Shown here piece by piece: positions 1 through 11,516 of a stretch of DNA of 64,000 nt. This stretch comes from Portulaca oleracea (Eukaryota; Streptophyta; Magnoliopsida; Caryophyllales; Portulacaceae). The stretch's first letter is position 1; every line of letters starts with the position of its first letter. The position numbers were made by a program, and so were the translations under genes. A model generated the notes under the pieces. The model was not told the origin of the DNA, did no database searches, and worked only from the letters and a program-made list of their open reading frames with translations. The DNA lies in NCBI GenBank assembly GCA_029582165.1, contig CM055887.1:12637190-12701189 (forward strand), read 5' to 3'.

Positions 1-152
1 TTCGCAAAGTAGTAGCAGGTGTACTGGGCACGCTGGGGATCACCGTCGGGTGGTGCGGTGCTCGTGGTGGCGGTCGGGGGAGGGTGCGGCGGCGACGATG
101 TCGCTGGTGGTTGTCGCGGCGCAACCGAGCGAGAAATAGAGGGAGAAAGAGG
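1..152. repeat. Direct repeat of part of the LTR at 1813-1963
   Basis: The first 152 bases match 1813-1963 nearly base for base (GC-rich, with the run GTCGGGTGGTGCGGTG in both). After that the two copies diverge: this one continues into AT-rich sequence, the other into an AG-rich tract. It is probably a second piece of the same retroelement, possibly a rearranged LTR, but the left end lies outside the window. Confidence 0.8.
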
Positions 153-881
153 GTTCCTGCATAAGATTATAACAATAGCTCAAGAAAAGAAATTCATTAT
201 TTCATATCTCTTGTACCCGAGCATCACATAAAGTTTCATTCTCTCCTCACTGGGGCTAACAAAAGCAACAAACCACACGGTTATAAATTTAAACAACCAA
301 ACACTAATTACACGTAAGTATTACTACTTGAGACTAATCCCACTACTCTTTTACTAACTCTACTTAGAGTATTCTCATACGAAAAAGGGTTCCTGCGAAC
401 CACGATTGGGGTCCAATCAGGATCGTCAAACTCATCCTCAGAGTCCTCCTCGGAGTCTGCTTCCACCTCGAACTCTACCAGAACCTCATCTTAAGGCTCG
501 GTCTTTCATTGAGGCTGCCTTCTCTGCAAACTTAAAATCTCCAGCGACTACTCCTTGTATGTCAAGCTCTCCTTCAGCATCCAAGTTCTCATCGGAGGTC
601 TTCTTTTGCTTCCAGACCCTCCTTGGGGTTGCATTCCGTACCCACCTCGGATTTCAAGTCTTTTAGAGGAGCTAAAGTCTCATGCTCATGGCAAAGGTGA
701 CGATATACATCCCAACATATGAAAAAAAAAATATAATAATCAAGCACAGACAACATATAAGAAATCCAAGAAACAGACAAACATTCCATACCCCCATCCT
801 ACACTCATCACTCCGAACGTAGCATCCTAAGGTCTAACTAAACCTAAGGGACACTTAGGAGCTACCAGGTCGCAACCCAGA

Positions 882-893
882 GCTCTGATACCA
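882..893 (-). other. Retrotransposon primer binding site (initiator tRNA-Met type)
   Basis: On the minus strand this reads TGGTATCAGAGC, the standard plant LTR-retrotransposon primer binding site complementary to the 3' end of initiator tRNA-Met. It lies two to three bases beyond the LTR end at about 896, so the LTR at 896-2463 is a 5' LTR of a minus-strand element whose internal part runs leftwards toward position 1. Confidence 0.8.
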
Positions 894-895
894 TT

Positions 896-2463
896 CGGTA
901 ACGCCCCGGAAATTCAATTATAGAAAGTCAAAGTCAAACTAACGTTAACAGACAAAACTTAGCGGAAGACTTCAAATTCAATTTGGGCGTCACTGCCGTA
1001 TTCCGGAAGGAACACAAGGCGAGAAAAGAAAACACAACTGTCTGCTAACGGTAACTACTAACAACTCAAAACAGAACTTTAAGACATCATAATGAAAACA
1101 AAATAAACAGATTCAAGGACTTCTAGACTCGTCGTCCTCACTTCTAATTCCCATTCCCAGCATTTAGATCTTCACCTGAAAACAAAACATTTCAAAAATG
1201 AGGGGGAAATCTCAATAATGTCTACCCTTAACGTTTAAAACAGTTTAAGTTCATTTCAATTCCTATTGGGAGAGGGAACAAGTCAAAACATTTCGCAAAC
1301 CTTTAACCCTTAACTGTTTTTCCTCCACCCAACAAATTCATATTTTATTATGCGGGCGGGATACCACATCCCTTAAAGTAACAAATATCATACCGGATCT
1401 CAGATCCTCTGCCTACCAAAGGCTACGACCAGGGTCCCAGACCCTTTGCCTACCACAGGCTACGACTAGGGTCCCAGACCCTTTGCCTACCACAGGCTAC
1501 GACCAGAATATCAAGAGTTCACATTTCCGCCTACCACAAAGCTACGACCGGTCCTGCACTTTGCCTACCACAGCTACGACTGTGGTCCTGCACTTTGCCT
1601 ACCACAGGCTACGACCAAAATATCAAGAGTTCACATTTCCGCCTACCACAGGCTACGACCAGGGTCCCAGACCCTTTGCCTACCATAGGCTACGACAAGG
1701 GTGGCGGCCGGCGGAACACAGAGGCGTCGACGGAGGGCTAGGCGACAACAGGTGCGCCGGTGGTCGTCAGGACGGTCGATGGTTGCGATGGAGGGAGTTT
1801 GGTCCACTTGGTTCGCAAAGTAGTAGCGAGTGCATCGGGCACGCTGGGGATCACCGTCGGGTGGTGCGGTGCTCGTGGTGGCGGTCGGGGGAGGGTGCGG
1901 CGGCGACGATGTCGCTGGTGGTTGTCGCGGCGCAACCGAGCGAGAAATAGAGGGAGAAAGAGGGAGAGAGAGAGAGAGAAGGAAAGAAGAGGGAGAGGGA
2001 GAAAGGGCGGTGGGTGGTGGTGGTCCGGGTGGTGTTCAGGCTAGTGGCAAATTGGCCTGCCGCTGGTCAGGCGAGAGAGGGAGAAAGAGAGGGGTTGTAG
2101 GGTTAGGGTTTGAGAGGGGAAGAAATCTTTTATACTACTACCCAACTTAGGTCCAATTAACTAATCTTATTCCTAACCCAACCCATTAAACTAAAATCAG
2201 ATTTAAAGAATTACTAATAATAGTAATAATAATATTAATACTAATAATCATATAATCACATAGCAAATAATATTCACGTAATTATAATAACACATAAATA
2301 TTAACCTACGAGAATACTATTCTACCCTTGTTAGTCTCTCACGATCCTACGAGCTCAAGTGTTAGCAAAATAAAACACAAACGAATAATAATAAATAACA
2401 AAGTCAACCCTAATTTACTAACGACGTCACGGTCAATATCTTTGGATTTTTCGGGGTTTTACA
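896..2463 (-). mobile_element. 5' LTR of a Ty3/gypsy-type retrotransposon, about 1.57 kb
   Basis: Read on the minus strand the LTR opens with TGTAAAACCCCGAAAAATCC and ends near CCGGGGCGTTACCGA, directly before a tRNA-Met primer binding site. The near-inverted ends (TGTAA..CCCCG and CGGGGCGTTAC) are typical of plant gypsy LTRs of the Tekay/Del kind. The terminal CA is lost, so the right edge is uncertain by a base or two. The LTR contains a GC-rich minisatellite (1400-1697) and an AG-rich tract (1945-2100). No gag or pol frame is recognisable in the remaining 880 bases to the left, so family assignment rests on the LTR ends alone. Confidence 0.65.
1400..1697. repeat. Minisatellite inside the LTR
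   Basis: About eight copies of a core like GCCTACCACAGGCTACGAC, separated by short alternating linkers (AGGGTCCCAGACCCTTT, or a longer one containing ATATCAAGAGTTCACATTTCC, or GGTCCTGCACTTT). Period is roughly 36-45 bases. The linkers themselves recur in order, which suggests higher-order duplication. The short GTAGCC/GGCTAC inverted parts could form small hairpins. It is not a CRISPR array: the spacers repeat and this is plant DNA. Confidence 0.85.
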
Positions 2464-2464
2464 T

Positions 2465-2663
2465 TTAACCTCTATAATTTTTAGCATCCATCACCTAGTT
2501 AAACTCATCCGAAAATTGACGTGTTGGTGGCGATATTATACTTGGAGCATACTTTTAACTTTTTTGTGAGTTACAAAAAGATCCACGTATAATATCGCCA
2601 CCAACATGTTACTTTTTGGACGAGTTTAACTAGGTGGTGGATATTAAAAATAATATAAGTTAA
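2465..2663. mobile_element. Foldback MITE-like element (about 200 bp)
   Basis: Nearly the whole element is one inverted repeat. The left arm (2465-2540, with CACCTAGTTAAACTC and TTGGTGGCGATATTATA) is mirrored by the right arm (2584-2663, with TATAATATCGCCACCAA and GAGTTTAACTAGGTGGTGG). The loop is about 40 bases. It abuts the outer edge of the gypsy LTR. No clear target duplication was found, so superfamily is open; a transcript across it would fold into a long stem. Confidence 0.7.
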
Positions 2664-5186
2664 AGTTCAGCTAATCCATAACAAAGTAGTAAGTTCGGAT
2701 TATTTTTTCCAATACCCCCAAAGTTTGAATTAATTTTTTTCCAATTTTCCAATAAAAAGGGAAACCACTGACCAGCTTAATCGTAGGGTTTGGCAATCTA
2801 GGGTTTATAATCGTAGTTCATTGATAGAGAAAGGAGAAGGAGAAGAGAGAGAATGCATTTACTACCCAACCTAGCAGCCCATACATAAACATCACTTACA
2901 ATGACCCGGAATTGACCCTTAGTTTATCCACGCCTGACCTTACCTTACACAGCCCGCGAATAGCCCAACCCTTTTAGATAACTAACGGGCCATGACCCTT
3001 TCTGTTGTTGACCCGACCCTTTGAGCCCATAGGGTCCCCGGCCCGTTGCCCAGCTCCGGTTACTTGTGATAAAAGAAAATGTAATAAATTGCAAAGAGCC
3101 TCCATAGCGATTTTCTCCCGGCTCCCATTATATGCCAAACAAGAATCAAAGAAGAGAATTTGCAAAAGGGAGTTACTATCTGAGTCGATCATATGCAGCG
3201 CGGCTCAGGAAGCCTTCCCAAAATTCCCAGCTTTATCTGGGATTTTGGTGCAACAATACAGTTTCTTCGGGGCACAAAATTTCGCATATTTTGAAAGAGA
3301 TTTCTAAGTGGTTTTTAGTTCACTCAGAGAAATAATTAGCAAAATGAAGTACATAATTTGCTCCCCCCCCCCCCCCCCAGAAAAAAAAAGAAAACTGCAT
3401 AACTAGAACAATGCCCCCAACCTGTTCGATGAAATTCCCCAGAGAACGAGTCAGCCATAGGCTAAAATACAAGTCATTAAAATTGGTAAATGACAAATGT
3501 TTAGCTTGTACGAATGTGCAACGGCGTACATAGTTGAATGGAAAATGGTGGAATGTTGAGTTGGATTTCAAATACTTTGACATGGTTTTCCAAGATCAGG
3601 CGTTCCGAATACCTTGCTGAATTGTGTGGGGAGGAGATTAGACAAGTATGAGTCTCTTCAGTTTCAGCGATCAAAAGGTAAATTTTTAATGCGATCTGAC
3701 TTATTTTTTGATTTATCGCCTGTTATATTTGTCTAGCAATTAGCATTGTATAACAACAATTTCCTGGGTTTTCAAGCCCATGGTTCTCACCAGTGGTTAC
3801 TAAGGAAGATGGTTTTTTTTGGAGCATCTAACAACTGACGGCTATAGGCGTTAATATCTTTTTTTAAAAGTCACAGTCAAACACATGAGTTTTAGGAGTT
3901 ACTTGGTATAGATTCAGTTAAAATTTCCAAAAACTTGCCAAATGATTTTCCTCCGGTTGACACGTAGCATTTATGATGAGTCCTTGTCACCGGAACTCGT
4001 TTCCATTGCACATGCGTCATCCACGTGTATTAGGTACAACGCATATTGGTCGAATACCCCCAAAGTACAGTATATTATAGTCCAATAATCCTTACTATTA
4101 TAGATGCATGATGATTCATTCCCTAACCAATATTGAGGAAGATGATTGCTTGAGCATCAGACAACAATAGTTGATGATCAACTCCATTTCAACATGAAAT
4201 GGTCAGCTGCCATGACAGTAATCTTAACATAGCTTGCCTTGCTGGTTGTTTCAAATCTTTGACTTGGACTAGTTAGACTTATTCATTTATACCAGACTGG
4301 TTTCTGTGCATTGTCTAAAAGAGCATCCTGTAAAACTTGTACAAATTCATTATCCTCTTCTGGTGAATGCAGTGAGAACTCAGAAAAATATGCTTCTAAG
4401 GTGACAGAGCTAGTTCACTGAAAATCGGTGTTGGTTGTTCAACTGAAATCGCTGAAAAAGATCATAATGCATGAACAGAAAGGAAAACTGTACTTGATGA
4501 CATGTCATGTGAGATGTTTTGTTAGCTGGTGGAAGGGAACTTAAATGATTTTACCAAATATGTGAAGACATTGATGCATTTGTTCGTACATGTTTTTTGT
4601 CTGTCGGTAACATCAATTGTGATTGCTTTAGGAGATGAATGAACCAGATGAATCCCTGTGAATCAATATAAAGCGGCCTTGAGTTCAGCATGGTGAGTAA
4701 AATTTGTCACCGTAGCATTCTATTCTCATACATTGCATTATCTTCGCTCCTTTACTTCTTTCCTTCAATGGGTAATCAGTTTCTGGTGAGCAATACAAAT
4801 GCATGACAGGTTTTATGAGGAAGGATTTGTATGGTACCGTGAGATAAAACACTCAGAATGTGTACAATTGGTCTTTGGCATGAATACTGTAGCTCTATTG
4901 TGAATGTTCTAAGATGGATATGGTCTTTTGGAAAGGAATACTCAAGATTTGGTTAACGTATCCATATTACAAGTGTCCCCCACCCCCACCAAAAAAACAA
5001 TAAATCCTGTCTATCTGGTGGCTGTGCAGGACTTATCTGATGCATACACCATTATGCTTACTGCTGATGCATATTTAGAAAATTCCATTTGGCTCCAAAC
5101 TCATAAGACATTGAGTATTGCATAGTATCACTTATGTTATGCAAAGGTTTACCGTGTTGTCGGCTGTTAACCGTGATGCATATGCA
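2664..5186. other. Intergenic stretch, no gene recognised
   Basis: AT-rich sequence with only short, unremarkable open frames. There is a run of 16 C at 3363-3378 followed by an A-rich tract, and a GC-richer patch at 2930-3060. Nothing here matches the duplicated miR399 blocks to the right. Confidence 0.5.
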
Positions 5187-5194
5187 CTAGAGGG

Positions 5195-5788
5195 TAGGGG
5201 GTGGGCACAATATCCATAATCCGAGATCCGATCCAACTATCCGAAAATCCGATCCGGAAAAACGGATAATTAGTGGATAATTTTTTATTTTCTTGGATCG
5301 GATATCCGATCCGCTATTTTTCTCCGGATCACGGATCGGATACGGATCGGAAAATAAAAAACTCGGATATCGGATCGGATATCCAAAATCCGACTTTTTT
5401 CAACAGACTCCCATTTACAGTTTTGCACGCCATAGTATTTACTCCCTATACAATTCCCAGGCAACCTATTTACACCTTTAGTCTCCCAAGTCCAATGTCT
5501 CTTCAGTCTTCACACTTAAAATATACAATGTCATTGTGTTTGTGTTTTCTGTTTCTCGTCTTGCCCACTGCCCTGTGGATAATCCGTTATCCGATCCAAA
5601 AACTCGGGTAACCGTGACTTTTGGATCGGATACGGATCACAAACTTTATAATCCGACAATCCGGTTAACCAAAAATGCGGTTATCCATAATTTACAGATC
5701 AAATACGGATCGGGATATTGACTATCTGACTTTCCAGTTATCCAATCCATTTTTATGCTCGGTTCGGTAATCCGATCCGCGTCAACCC
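5195..5788. mobile_element. Non-autonomous hAT-type MITE rich in GGATCGGAT motifs
   Basis: Begins TAGGGGGTGGGCAC and ends GCGTCAACCC, flanked on both sides by the 8-base direct repeat CTAGAGGG (5187-5194 and 5789-5796). An 8-base target duplication and TAGGGG-type ends are hAT hallmarks. If the element ends at CCCCTA, its usual end, the target duplication overlaps the terminus, so the right edge is uncertain by three bases. Both subterminal regions are packed with GATCCGGAT, ATCGGAT and related words on both strands, as expected for arrays of transposase-binding sites. No transposase is encoded. Confidence 0.75.
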
Positions 5789-5796
5789 CTAGAGGG

Positions 5797-8340
5797 AGCC
5801 ATCGCCAAAGGCAGGCAGTATGTTAAAGGAAGATCCAGTCCTTGCCAATTCTTGCGGAACCTGCTTTGCCATTATAGCCAATGATTGATGAACAAGCTCT
5901 CTTCGCATGAAGTAAACACCAACTTACCAAAGTGCAAACAGCAGTAATCCTACAAACAATTGTGCAAGTCATGATTGCATAATTGCAGAGCATCACAAAG
6001 CTCAGTCAGTTTCTCTACATTTCTCTAGTCACTTCCTCGATCTGCTTTTTAGTGCCCTGAGGACTTGCAAACAGATTAACTCCTTCCTTCTTTAGAGCAT
6101 ATTCCTTTTCGATTTTCTACACCTCATATTGTCAGTAGATTAAGGAATCCCACAACATACAACGAATAAAATCTCATGAAAAATGCATGCTTCCTAAATC
6201 TCACGATGGTGATATTCTGAAAAGATATGAAGATTTATAAACATTTGGCAATGAATTACAAAGTAAATTCGTACTTTTATTTTTGCTCTGTCTCTTTCTT
6301 TGAATGGGTGCTAATCTTGATAAACATTGAGGGACACCAAAAATATTGATGTGTGATAGGATAATCTATAATCTCCAATCCATGGGGTCTCTGGCCACAG
6401 TGATAGGTAGAACAATGAATGGTAGGGCAAATCGCCTTTGGCAGAAACACTTTTTCCCCCCTTGTTCAAAGGGGATATGTTGTGCTATTCTCTTCAACCT
6501 TTTACACTATCTGACATTTCATTTGAGTTTGATCTCTAAGTTCAAAGAGTGCTATTTACAGGGGCGTATGTGGAGTGTAATCAGTGGAGTCAAGTGGCTC
6601 CACTGAAATCTTGAAAAAAAAATTTTATTCGAATCCGAGAGTGCTAACATCTATAATTTTTGAGAAAGTCTGACAACTATAGCGTTATTCCTTGGTTACC
6701 AATTGATCCATCCGCTTTTTCATATGTTCATTTTCCACATTTTCATGCCAAAAAATTACTAAGGGTTTAACATATAAATTTTATATTATTAGATTAGTTA
6801 TAAGAAAATACTATTAGAAAAATAAAACATTATTTTTTTAATAAAATATTGTGTAAGAAATTATTGATTTAAGATAAACCTTAAAATGTGGTGAAATTAA
6901 TTATTTTGGGGTGGAGGAAATACCACTTCCGCACTTTCCCCAATTCCCTTCTACTAGAATTTTGAAAGTCTCATTCATGATTCATCCATAATTTATTCAC
7001 AATTCTCTAATACATTCTAGTATTTTCAAATCTCTTGAGGCTAAATTATGGTTTGTTAATTTAAAATTGATTTGTGCAAATGAGTCAATATACTTAAATT
7101 GGGATCTACTTATTTAAAGTTGATTTGTCTTTAACCCTGCTCGCATATTACTCATCGACTTTGATGAGAAAAAGCTACCTAGAATTGTTTAATTGTATCC
7201 TTCAACTTTTGATGTTTGGGGCTTGGAGAGGGTTATGGATGATCTTGGTAATTTTATTAACCATGTACGAGGTGATGAATTTTTAATGATGTTATTATGA
7301 TCAATTTATGTCAAACGAGTTTTTAAATGATATTGTCATCTATTTTGAGGATGTTGTCTTCCAAAAAGTATCCTATGTAACTATCATTTACCATTTTAGA
7401 AAGACACAATGATCATAATTCAAAGTTTAGCATACATTTATGTTGAATATCATTTTCATAACTAATATTAAATTACACTATTGCCTATCATTTTCATAAC
7501 TAATAACTGCTGTGCTATTGCCTATTGTTTTCTTTGAGCAACAAATCCTGTTCATCAAGATCAATTTCTAGCTTGTATGTTGAGCTGCAGCCTGCATTGA
7601 TTCTTATTTCCTTGGTGGAACAATTATAAGACTTGGAATACTCTAACATAATTGCCTATGCACAATTATTATTTCTTAAATTTGAGGTTTCTTTTAAGAG
7701 CAAATAAAATATTTAACAGGGAGGAGGGGACAGAGGTGTGATTTGTGTTGTCGACCTCAATCCTTGCGGGGCCGGAATGAGATGTGTCATCTTGTCTGGT
7801 TAGCTATCCTGCATCAATTGAAAGTCATTTCTGTCATCTTTTGATTTTTGAGCCTTTTCTTCTTTGTGTGAAGCTCAACCTTGCTAGACAGCGATCTGTA
7901 CGGAATTCCACATGCGAGTTAGTGTCCCACATTGCTAGAGAGAAGGTGAAGTGAGAAGTTTACATATGAGTTATATCTTTGACCCATTAGCTTAGGCTTT
8001 GGGTCAAAGTGGTCTTCACCTCATATATAATCTCATCATCTATCCAACTGCAAAGGACAAAAGATAAAATACTAAACATTATAAGTCACATTGGAAAACA
8101 GTATATTTAAATTAAAGAACATTTAGGAATGGAAAATACGCATAATAGGACGGTTCTTTAGCATGATTGAATGTATTCATGTCCACGATCTGCATCGACA
8201 GAGAACTGTGCTGTCACTTAACATGTTTGATTTCCTCCTAAACTTCCCTTTTCCTAGAGAAAAACTCATGTCTGAACGCATAGATACAAAATTCTTAATG
8301 GCAAATAGATAAATGAATACCAATCTGCTACCCACTGAGG
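5797..8340. other. Intergenic stretch with fragmentary transposon-like sequence
   Basis: No gene recognised. At 6557-6610 the words GGGGCGTATGTGGAGTG and GGCTCCACTGAAATC resemble ends of plant DNA transposons, but I could not place a partner end. At about 7917-8045 the sequence GTGTCCCACATTGCTAG followed by TTGACCCATTAGCTTAGGC looks like a fragment of a plant LTR promoter region. Both are weak calls. Confidence 0.4.
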
Positions 8341-8377
8341 ACACCACTACTGTGGTTGCAGGAGACCTTGGAGATCA

Positions 8378-8440
8378 TATTTATACTTCAAAATGGGTCA
8401 TCTTTTCCGTGGATATGCATATGGAGGAAAAAGCATATGC
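8378..8440 (-). promoter_or_regulatory. Orphan miR399-type promoter (P1BS plus TATA, no hairpin)
   Basis: Minus-strand TATA box (plus-strand TATTTATA, 8378-8385) with a P1BS box GCATATGC at 8433-8440 and a second GNATATNC match (GGATATGC) at 8411-8418. The 47-base gap between TATA and outer P1BS matches that of the minus-strand MIR399 genes, and the flank GCATATGCTGGGATGCCTGGGA resembles theirs. Where the hairpin should be (about 8220-8320) no miR399 arm is visible. It is either a dead MIR399 copy or a promoter for another transcript. Confidence 0.55.
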
Positions 8441-9397
8441 TGGGATGCCTGGGAAAATTTCTGTGGAACCGTTTATGCCATAATGCCATTCATGTCTTCA
8501 TGGTCCTGATTCTCCAGTATTCCCCTTTCCTCTGAAAGTGGATTGTACTTCAATATCCTATTACTTTTTCTCTTTTTACTTTAGTTTCCTAGGTTCGAAT
8601 ATGCTCTTGCAAGATTGATGAGATTATTTTTACGCATGATTAAATTACATTGTGATCAATTTTGGGTGTTGTGTTCTTACTTTTTATTGCATCAGTGAAG
8701 TTGCATAATTGAATTGCTAAGTTGAAGCAACAGTATTTGCATTTCTTCGGAGATTAGCAGGGAGTGCATGCTTTGCTTAGGATTCATTATGCTGCATATG
8801 CTATGACAAGGAACTTTTTATGATCACACTTCTAGGTGTTTGCTACGAGCTGATTGTAGGGTTCAATATGTTTTATCTACTGTAAATCACTGCAGAGTAG
8901 CAGTCCATATTTAAAAGCTTGGTACCGTGCTACTCTAGGAGGTTTGAGTTAAATTAACTGAAACTAATATTTTGGCTCATGATGCCTTTGAAATCATAGG
9001 ATTGGAGCAAACTTTCATTTTGGAAATCTGATTTGAATGAATTATGCATGGATGTAACTGAGCAGAATGGTTGTTGAGTGGCTTTCATTCTTGCATTCAG
9101 TTGACATGCACGTAGAAACTTTAACTGGCACTACTTAGTAGATATCAAAGAGAAGGAAGTTGCCTGGCCAACTCAAAATTTCAATTGAATCCTTGAAGCA
9201 CCAACATCTAACATGCTGGATCCAAAATAATGTTAAAGAGACAGGAGGAGTGCAGTTTTTCTATTCCTTGAATGCATGGGATGTGCTTGGAATATCTTGC
9301 TTGCATGGTTGTTATACGGCTTTGATTCCATTTCCTAGGATAATTCTTGGTTGAGTTTCCTTGCCTAGGAGGCAAATAAAATCTGTGTTTATACGAA

Positions 9398-9449
9398 GAA
9401 TATGCTTTCTTTACTCATTTTGTCCTTTTTTTAATTTTTTTTATAAATA
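9398..9449 (+). promoter_or_regulatory. P1BS and TATA promoter of the MIR399 gene at 9494
   Basis: P1BS box GAATATGC at 9398-9405 and TATAAATA at 9442-9449; the hairpin begins about 45 bases further on. The order and spacing match the other plus-strand MIR399 genes in the window. Confidence 0.7.
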
Positions 9450-9493
9450 CTCGATGTACTGGTAAATGAGTCAACTTGAGTTGCCAAGTTAAG

Positions 9494-9618
9494 TGCATGT
9501 CTGCATTACAGGGCAAATCTTCTTTGGCAGTTCTTTGCGTACCGTTTTTTGCGAAATGCACAGGATGTCAAGTTCAGCTCGCTGCCAAAGAAGATTTGCC
9601 CGGTAATTCATCCATGCA
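9494..9618 (+). ncRNA. MIR399: MIR399 precursor, plus-strand type, variant mature
   Basis: A clean hairpin. The 5' arm GGGCAAATCTTCTTTGGCAG (9511-9530) is perfectly complementary to the 3' arm at 9582-9601, and outer bases (TGCATG.../...CATGCA) extend the stem. The expected mature strand is 9583-9603 on the 3' arm: TGCCAAAGAAGA then TTTGCCCGG. It differs from the other plus-strand copies by A instead of G at position 9. The 5' arm carries the matching change, so pairing is kept; this points to a maintained variant rather than decay. The loop is about 51 bases. By family knowledge it would guide cleavage of PHO2/UBC24 mRNA under phosphate starvation. It is the leftmost hairpin and lies outside the recognisable duplicated units. 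Confidence 0.85.
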
Positions 9619-9619
9619 A

Positions 9620-10084
9620 TCATCCAAAAACATCCCAGCTGCATGTTTCACTCCAGGTAAACCTTACTTTGAAATATGCATTTGTGCTAATTACATTATA
9701 TACTTGCATGAGCTGACTCTGTCTGTCTTGCTTTCCTTGATGTACTTGTTGCTATGTTTGTTTCAATGAGCAGGATTAAGCACCATATCAAAGCCTTAAT
9801 CAGTCATATCATTTTCTATAGATATGTAAAAATGAAAAAAAAAAGCTTTGTGGTAATGTATGTACAACAAAATGCTTCACCATGTTTTTTTTTATTTTTG
9901 GGCCCATATTCACATTGGATACACATCATATTGCTTGTTGAGCAGTCTTTTATGAAAATTCCTTCATTAGCAATGAGATAAAACAAAGATCACCAAATAG
10001 AAATGTAAATTAGTGGCTCATAAGACCAGTCTTTGCTTATTCAGGGCTGGCAGTGGATGCACTATTATATTTGGAGTCTATGCT
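9620..10084. other. Intergenic, nothing recognised
   Basis: AT-rich sequence downstream of the first hairpin; short open frames only, with no similarity I can name. Confidence 0.4.
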
Positions 10085-10325
10085 TTTTTATTTTTTTTAT
10101 AATAAGGTAAGAGGTCAACCCATCAGGCCCCTATCTCAGGGTAATCCTAAACCAGTGGGCCTTTTTATTGACTTAGGGTACGGGGATGCCAACGTCTGAC
10201 GCAGGCCCAACCTTCCTCTCACATAGCACTCCCTGATTCCTGTCAAGGAATGCTCCCCACAGGAATCAAACCCTGGGAGGAGGGGAAGGAAAGTTTAGCC
10301 CTTGCCAAGGGACAATCAACATATT
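10085..10325 (-). mobile_element. Probable SINE (tRNA-derived)
   Basis: Read on the minus strand it has an A-box-like word (TTGGCAAGGGCTAAAC), then a B-box-like word (GGGTTTGATTCCTG) about 40 bases on, then a GC-richer body, and it ends in an A-rich tail (plus-strand T-rich run 10085-10105). This is the layout of a plant SINE transcribed by RNA polymerase III. Target duplications were not found, so it may be old. Confidence 0.55.
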
Positions 10326-11210
10326 TTGGAGTCTACTTATCCATAACTAACCTGGTGCATACCCTATGAGGCTATGACGTGCACAAATAAACACTTGCAG
10401 ATAGCGACCCTAGGTTTTGCTTTTAAGGTGTTATATTGATGTTTCCTACAATAAAGCAATACCCATTATGCTTTTGACATTTAACATTGTTGTATCAGAC
10501 TGATTGCTGAGGATTAGGCGTACGTGTTTTTCTCTATAATAAAGATTCACGTAGTCTTGCTTCAGATCTTTTTCCATTCTTATCTGTTTTTCTCTCTAAT
10601 TCTTCTAGCCCCCTCCCTTTTTTTTACTCACAAGCTTAACTGTATTTTCTTTTATCATTATTTTTAATTTCTTTTTGTGCATCCTTATATATCAGAACAT
10701 CAGCAATTAAGGAAATCTGCGAATTGCCCTTTTGTTTGTGGCTCTTAAAATGATTAAACTACTGCTGAAGGTTGTATAATGTGTGTGAAAACTGTTTTGG
10801 ATTTTGCAAAAGTTAGGGGAAACGAAATGATGGATTTCAAACTTTTGTCCTCTAAGGATTTCAAGCTCTATTTTTTTAAGAATTTTGCCATGTTGGAGCC
10901 TAGCACTCGATCAATGGTGTTAAACAGTTATCTTATTTTGGATATTGTAGATAATACTATGCAAAATGCATGAGAGTGATTTTACAGGCAACTATTCTAA
11001 GGGTCCTTGCCATAACATTATCAACCTTAATCTTGTTCTATCTGCTGTGAAAATCTTGATAAAGAATGTAGTGGACTTATAAACTACAGTCCTGTTGCCA
11101 TGATCATGGAGCTGAATGCCCTATAAATACTGGGGAGTCCCTTTTCAACCTTCTCCCACAACATTCAATCCCTCCTGATGATAGATGAAATAACCACCAT
11201 GCAGAATGCT

Positions 11211-11516
11211 TTGGTAGGAAACCCAAGAAGAAGGCAGCTTTGGTCATACCTCATGTGATTTTTTGGGTTATTTGGAAGGAAAGGAACCAAAGGGTTTATG
11301 AAGGGGTTGAAATCCCTCTACAGAGATTGAAAGACAATTTTGTCAAGTCTCTCTTCTTTTGGGTCAATGGGAAATTTAGCTTCTATTTTGATGTGGTAGA
11401 TTTTGTGGACAATTTGTCTGTTGGTTGTACAAAACCTTGTATGGTGCTTGTTGAGCATCAATATTTATTCCTATTCTAATATATATCTTTTTTCTATCTT
11501 AAAAAAAAAAAAAAAA
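11211..11516 (+). mobile_element. 5'-truncated LINE with poly-A tail and target duplication
   Basis: The translated part reads [20 protein letters not shown], which resembles the C-terminal zinc-binding (zf-RVT) region of plant LINE reverse transcriptases. It ends in 16 A (11501-11516). The flanks repeat each other: ACCACCATGCAGAATGCT at about 11193-11210 and ACCACCCAGCAGAATGCT at about 11516-11533. A long imperfect target duplication, severe 5' truncation and a poly-A tail together identify a LINE insertion. A related fragment lies at 30565-30700. Confidence 0.75.

Noticed and set aside
406..789. Overlapping frames at 406-666 (plus) and 589-789 (minus) as genes
   Set aside because: They lie in the internal part of a retroelement, overlap each other and show no recognisable domain.
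1400..1697. CRISPR-like array
   Set aside because: The intervals between repeats are themselves repeated and of varied length, and the context is a plant LTR.
10085..10325. tRNA gene
   Set aside because: Box-like words are present but no cloverleaf can be drawn, and the A-rich tail points to a SINE.
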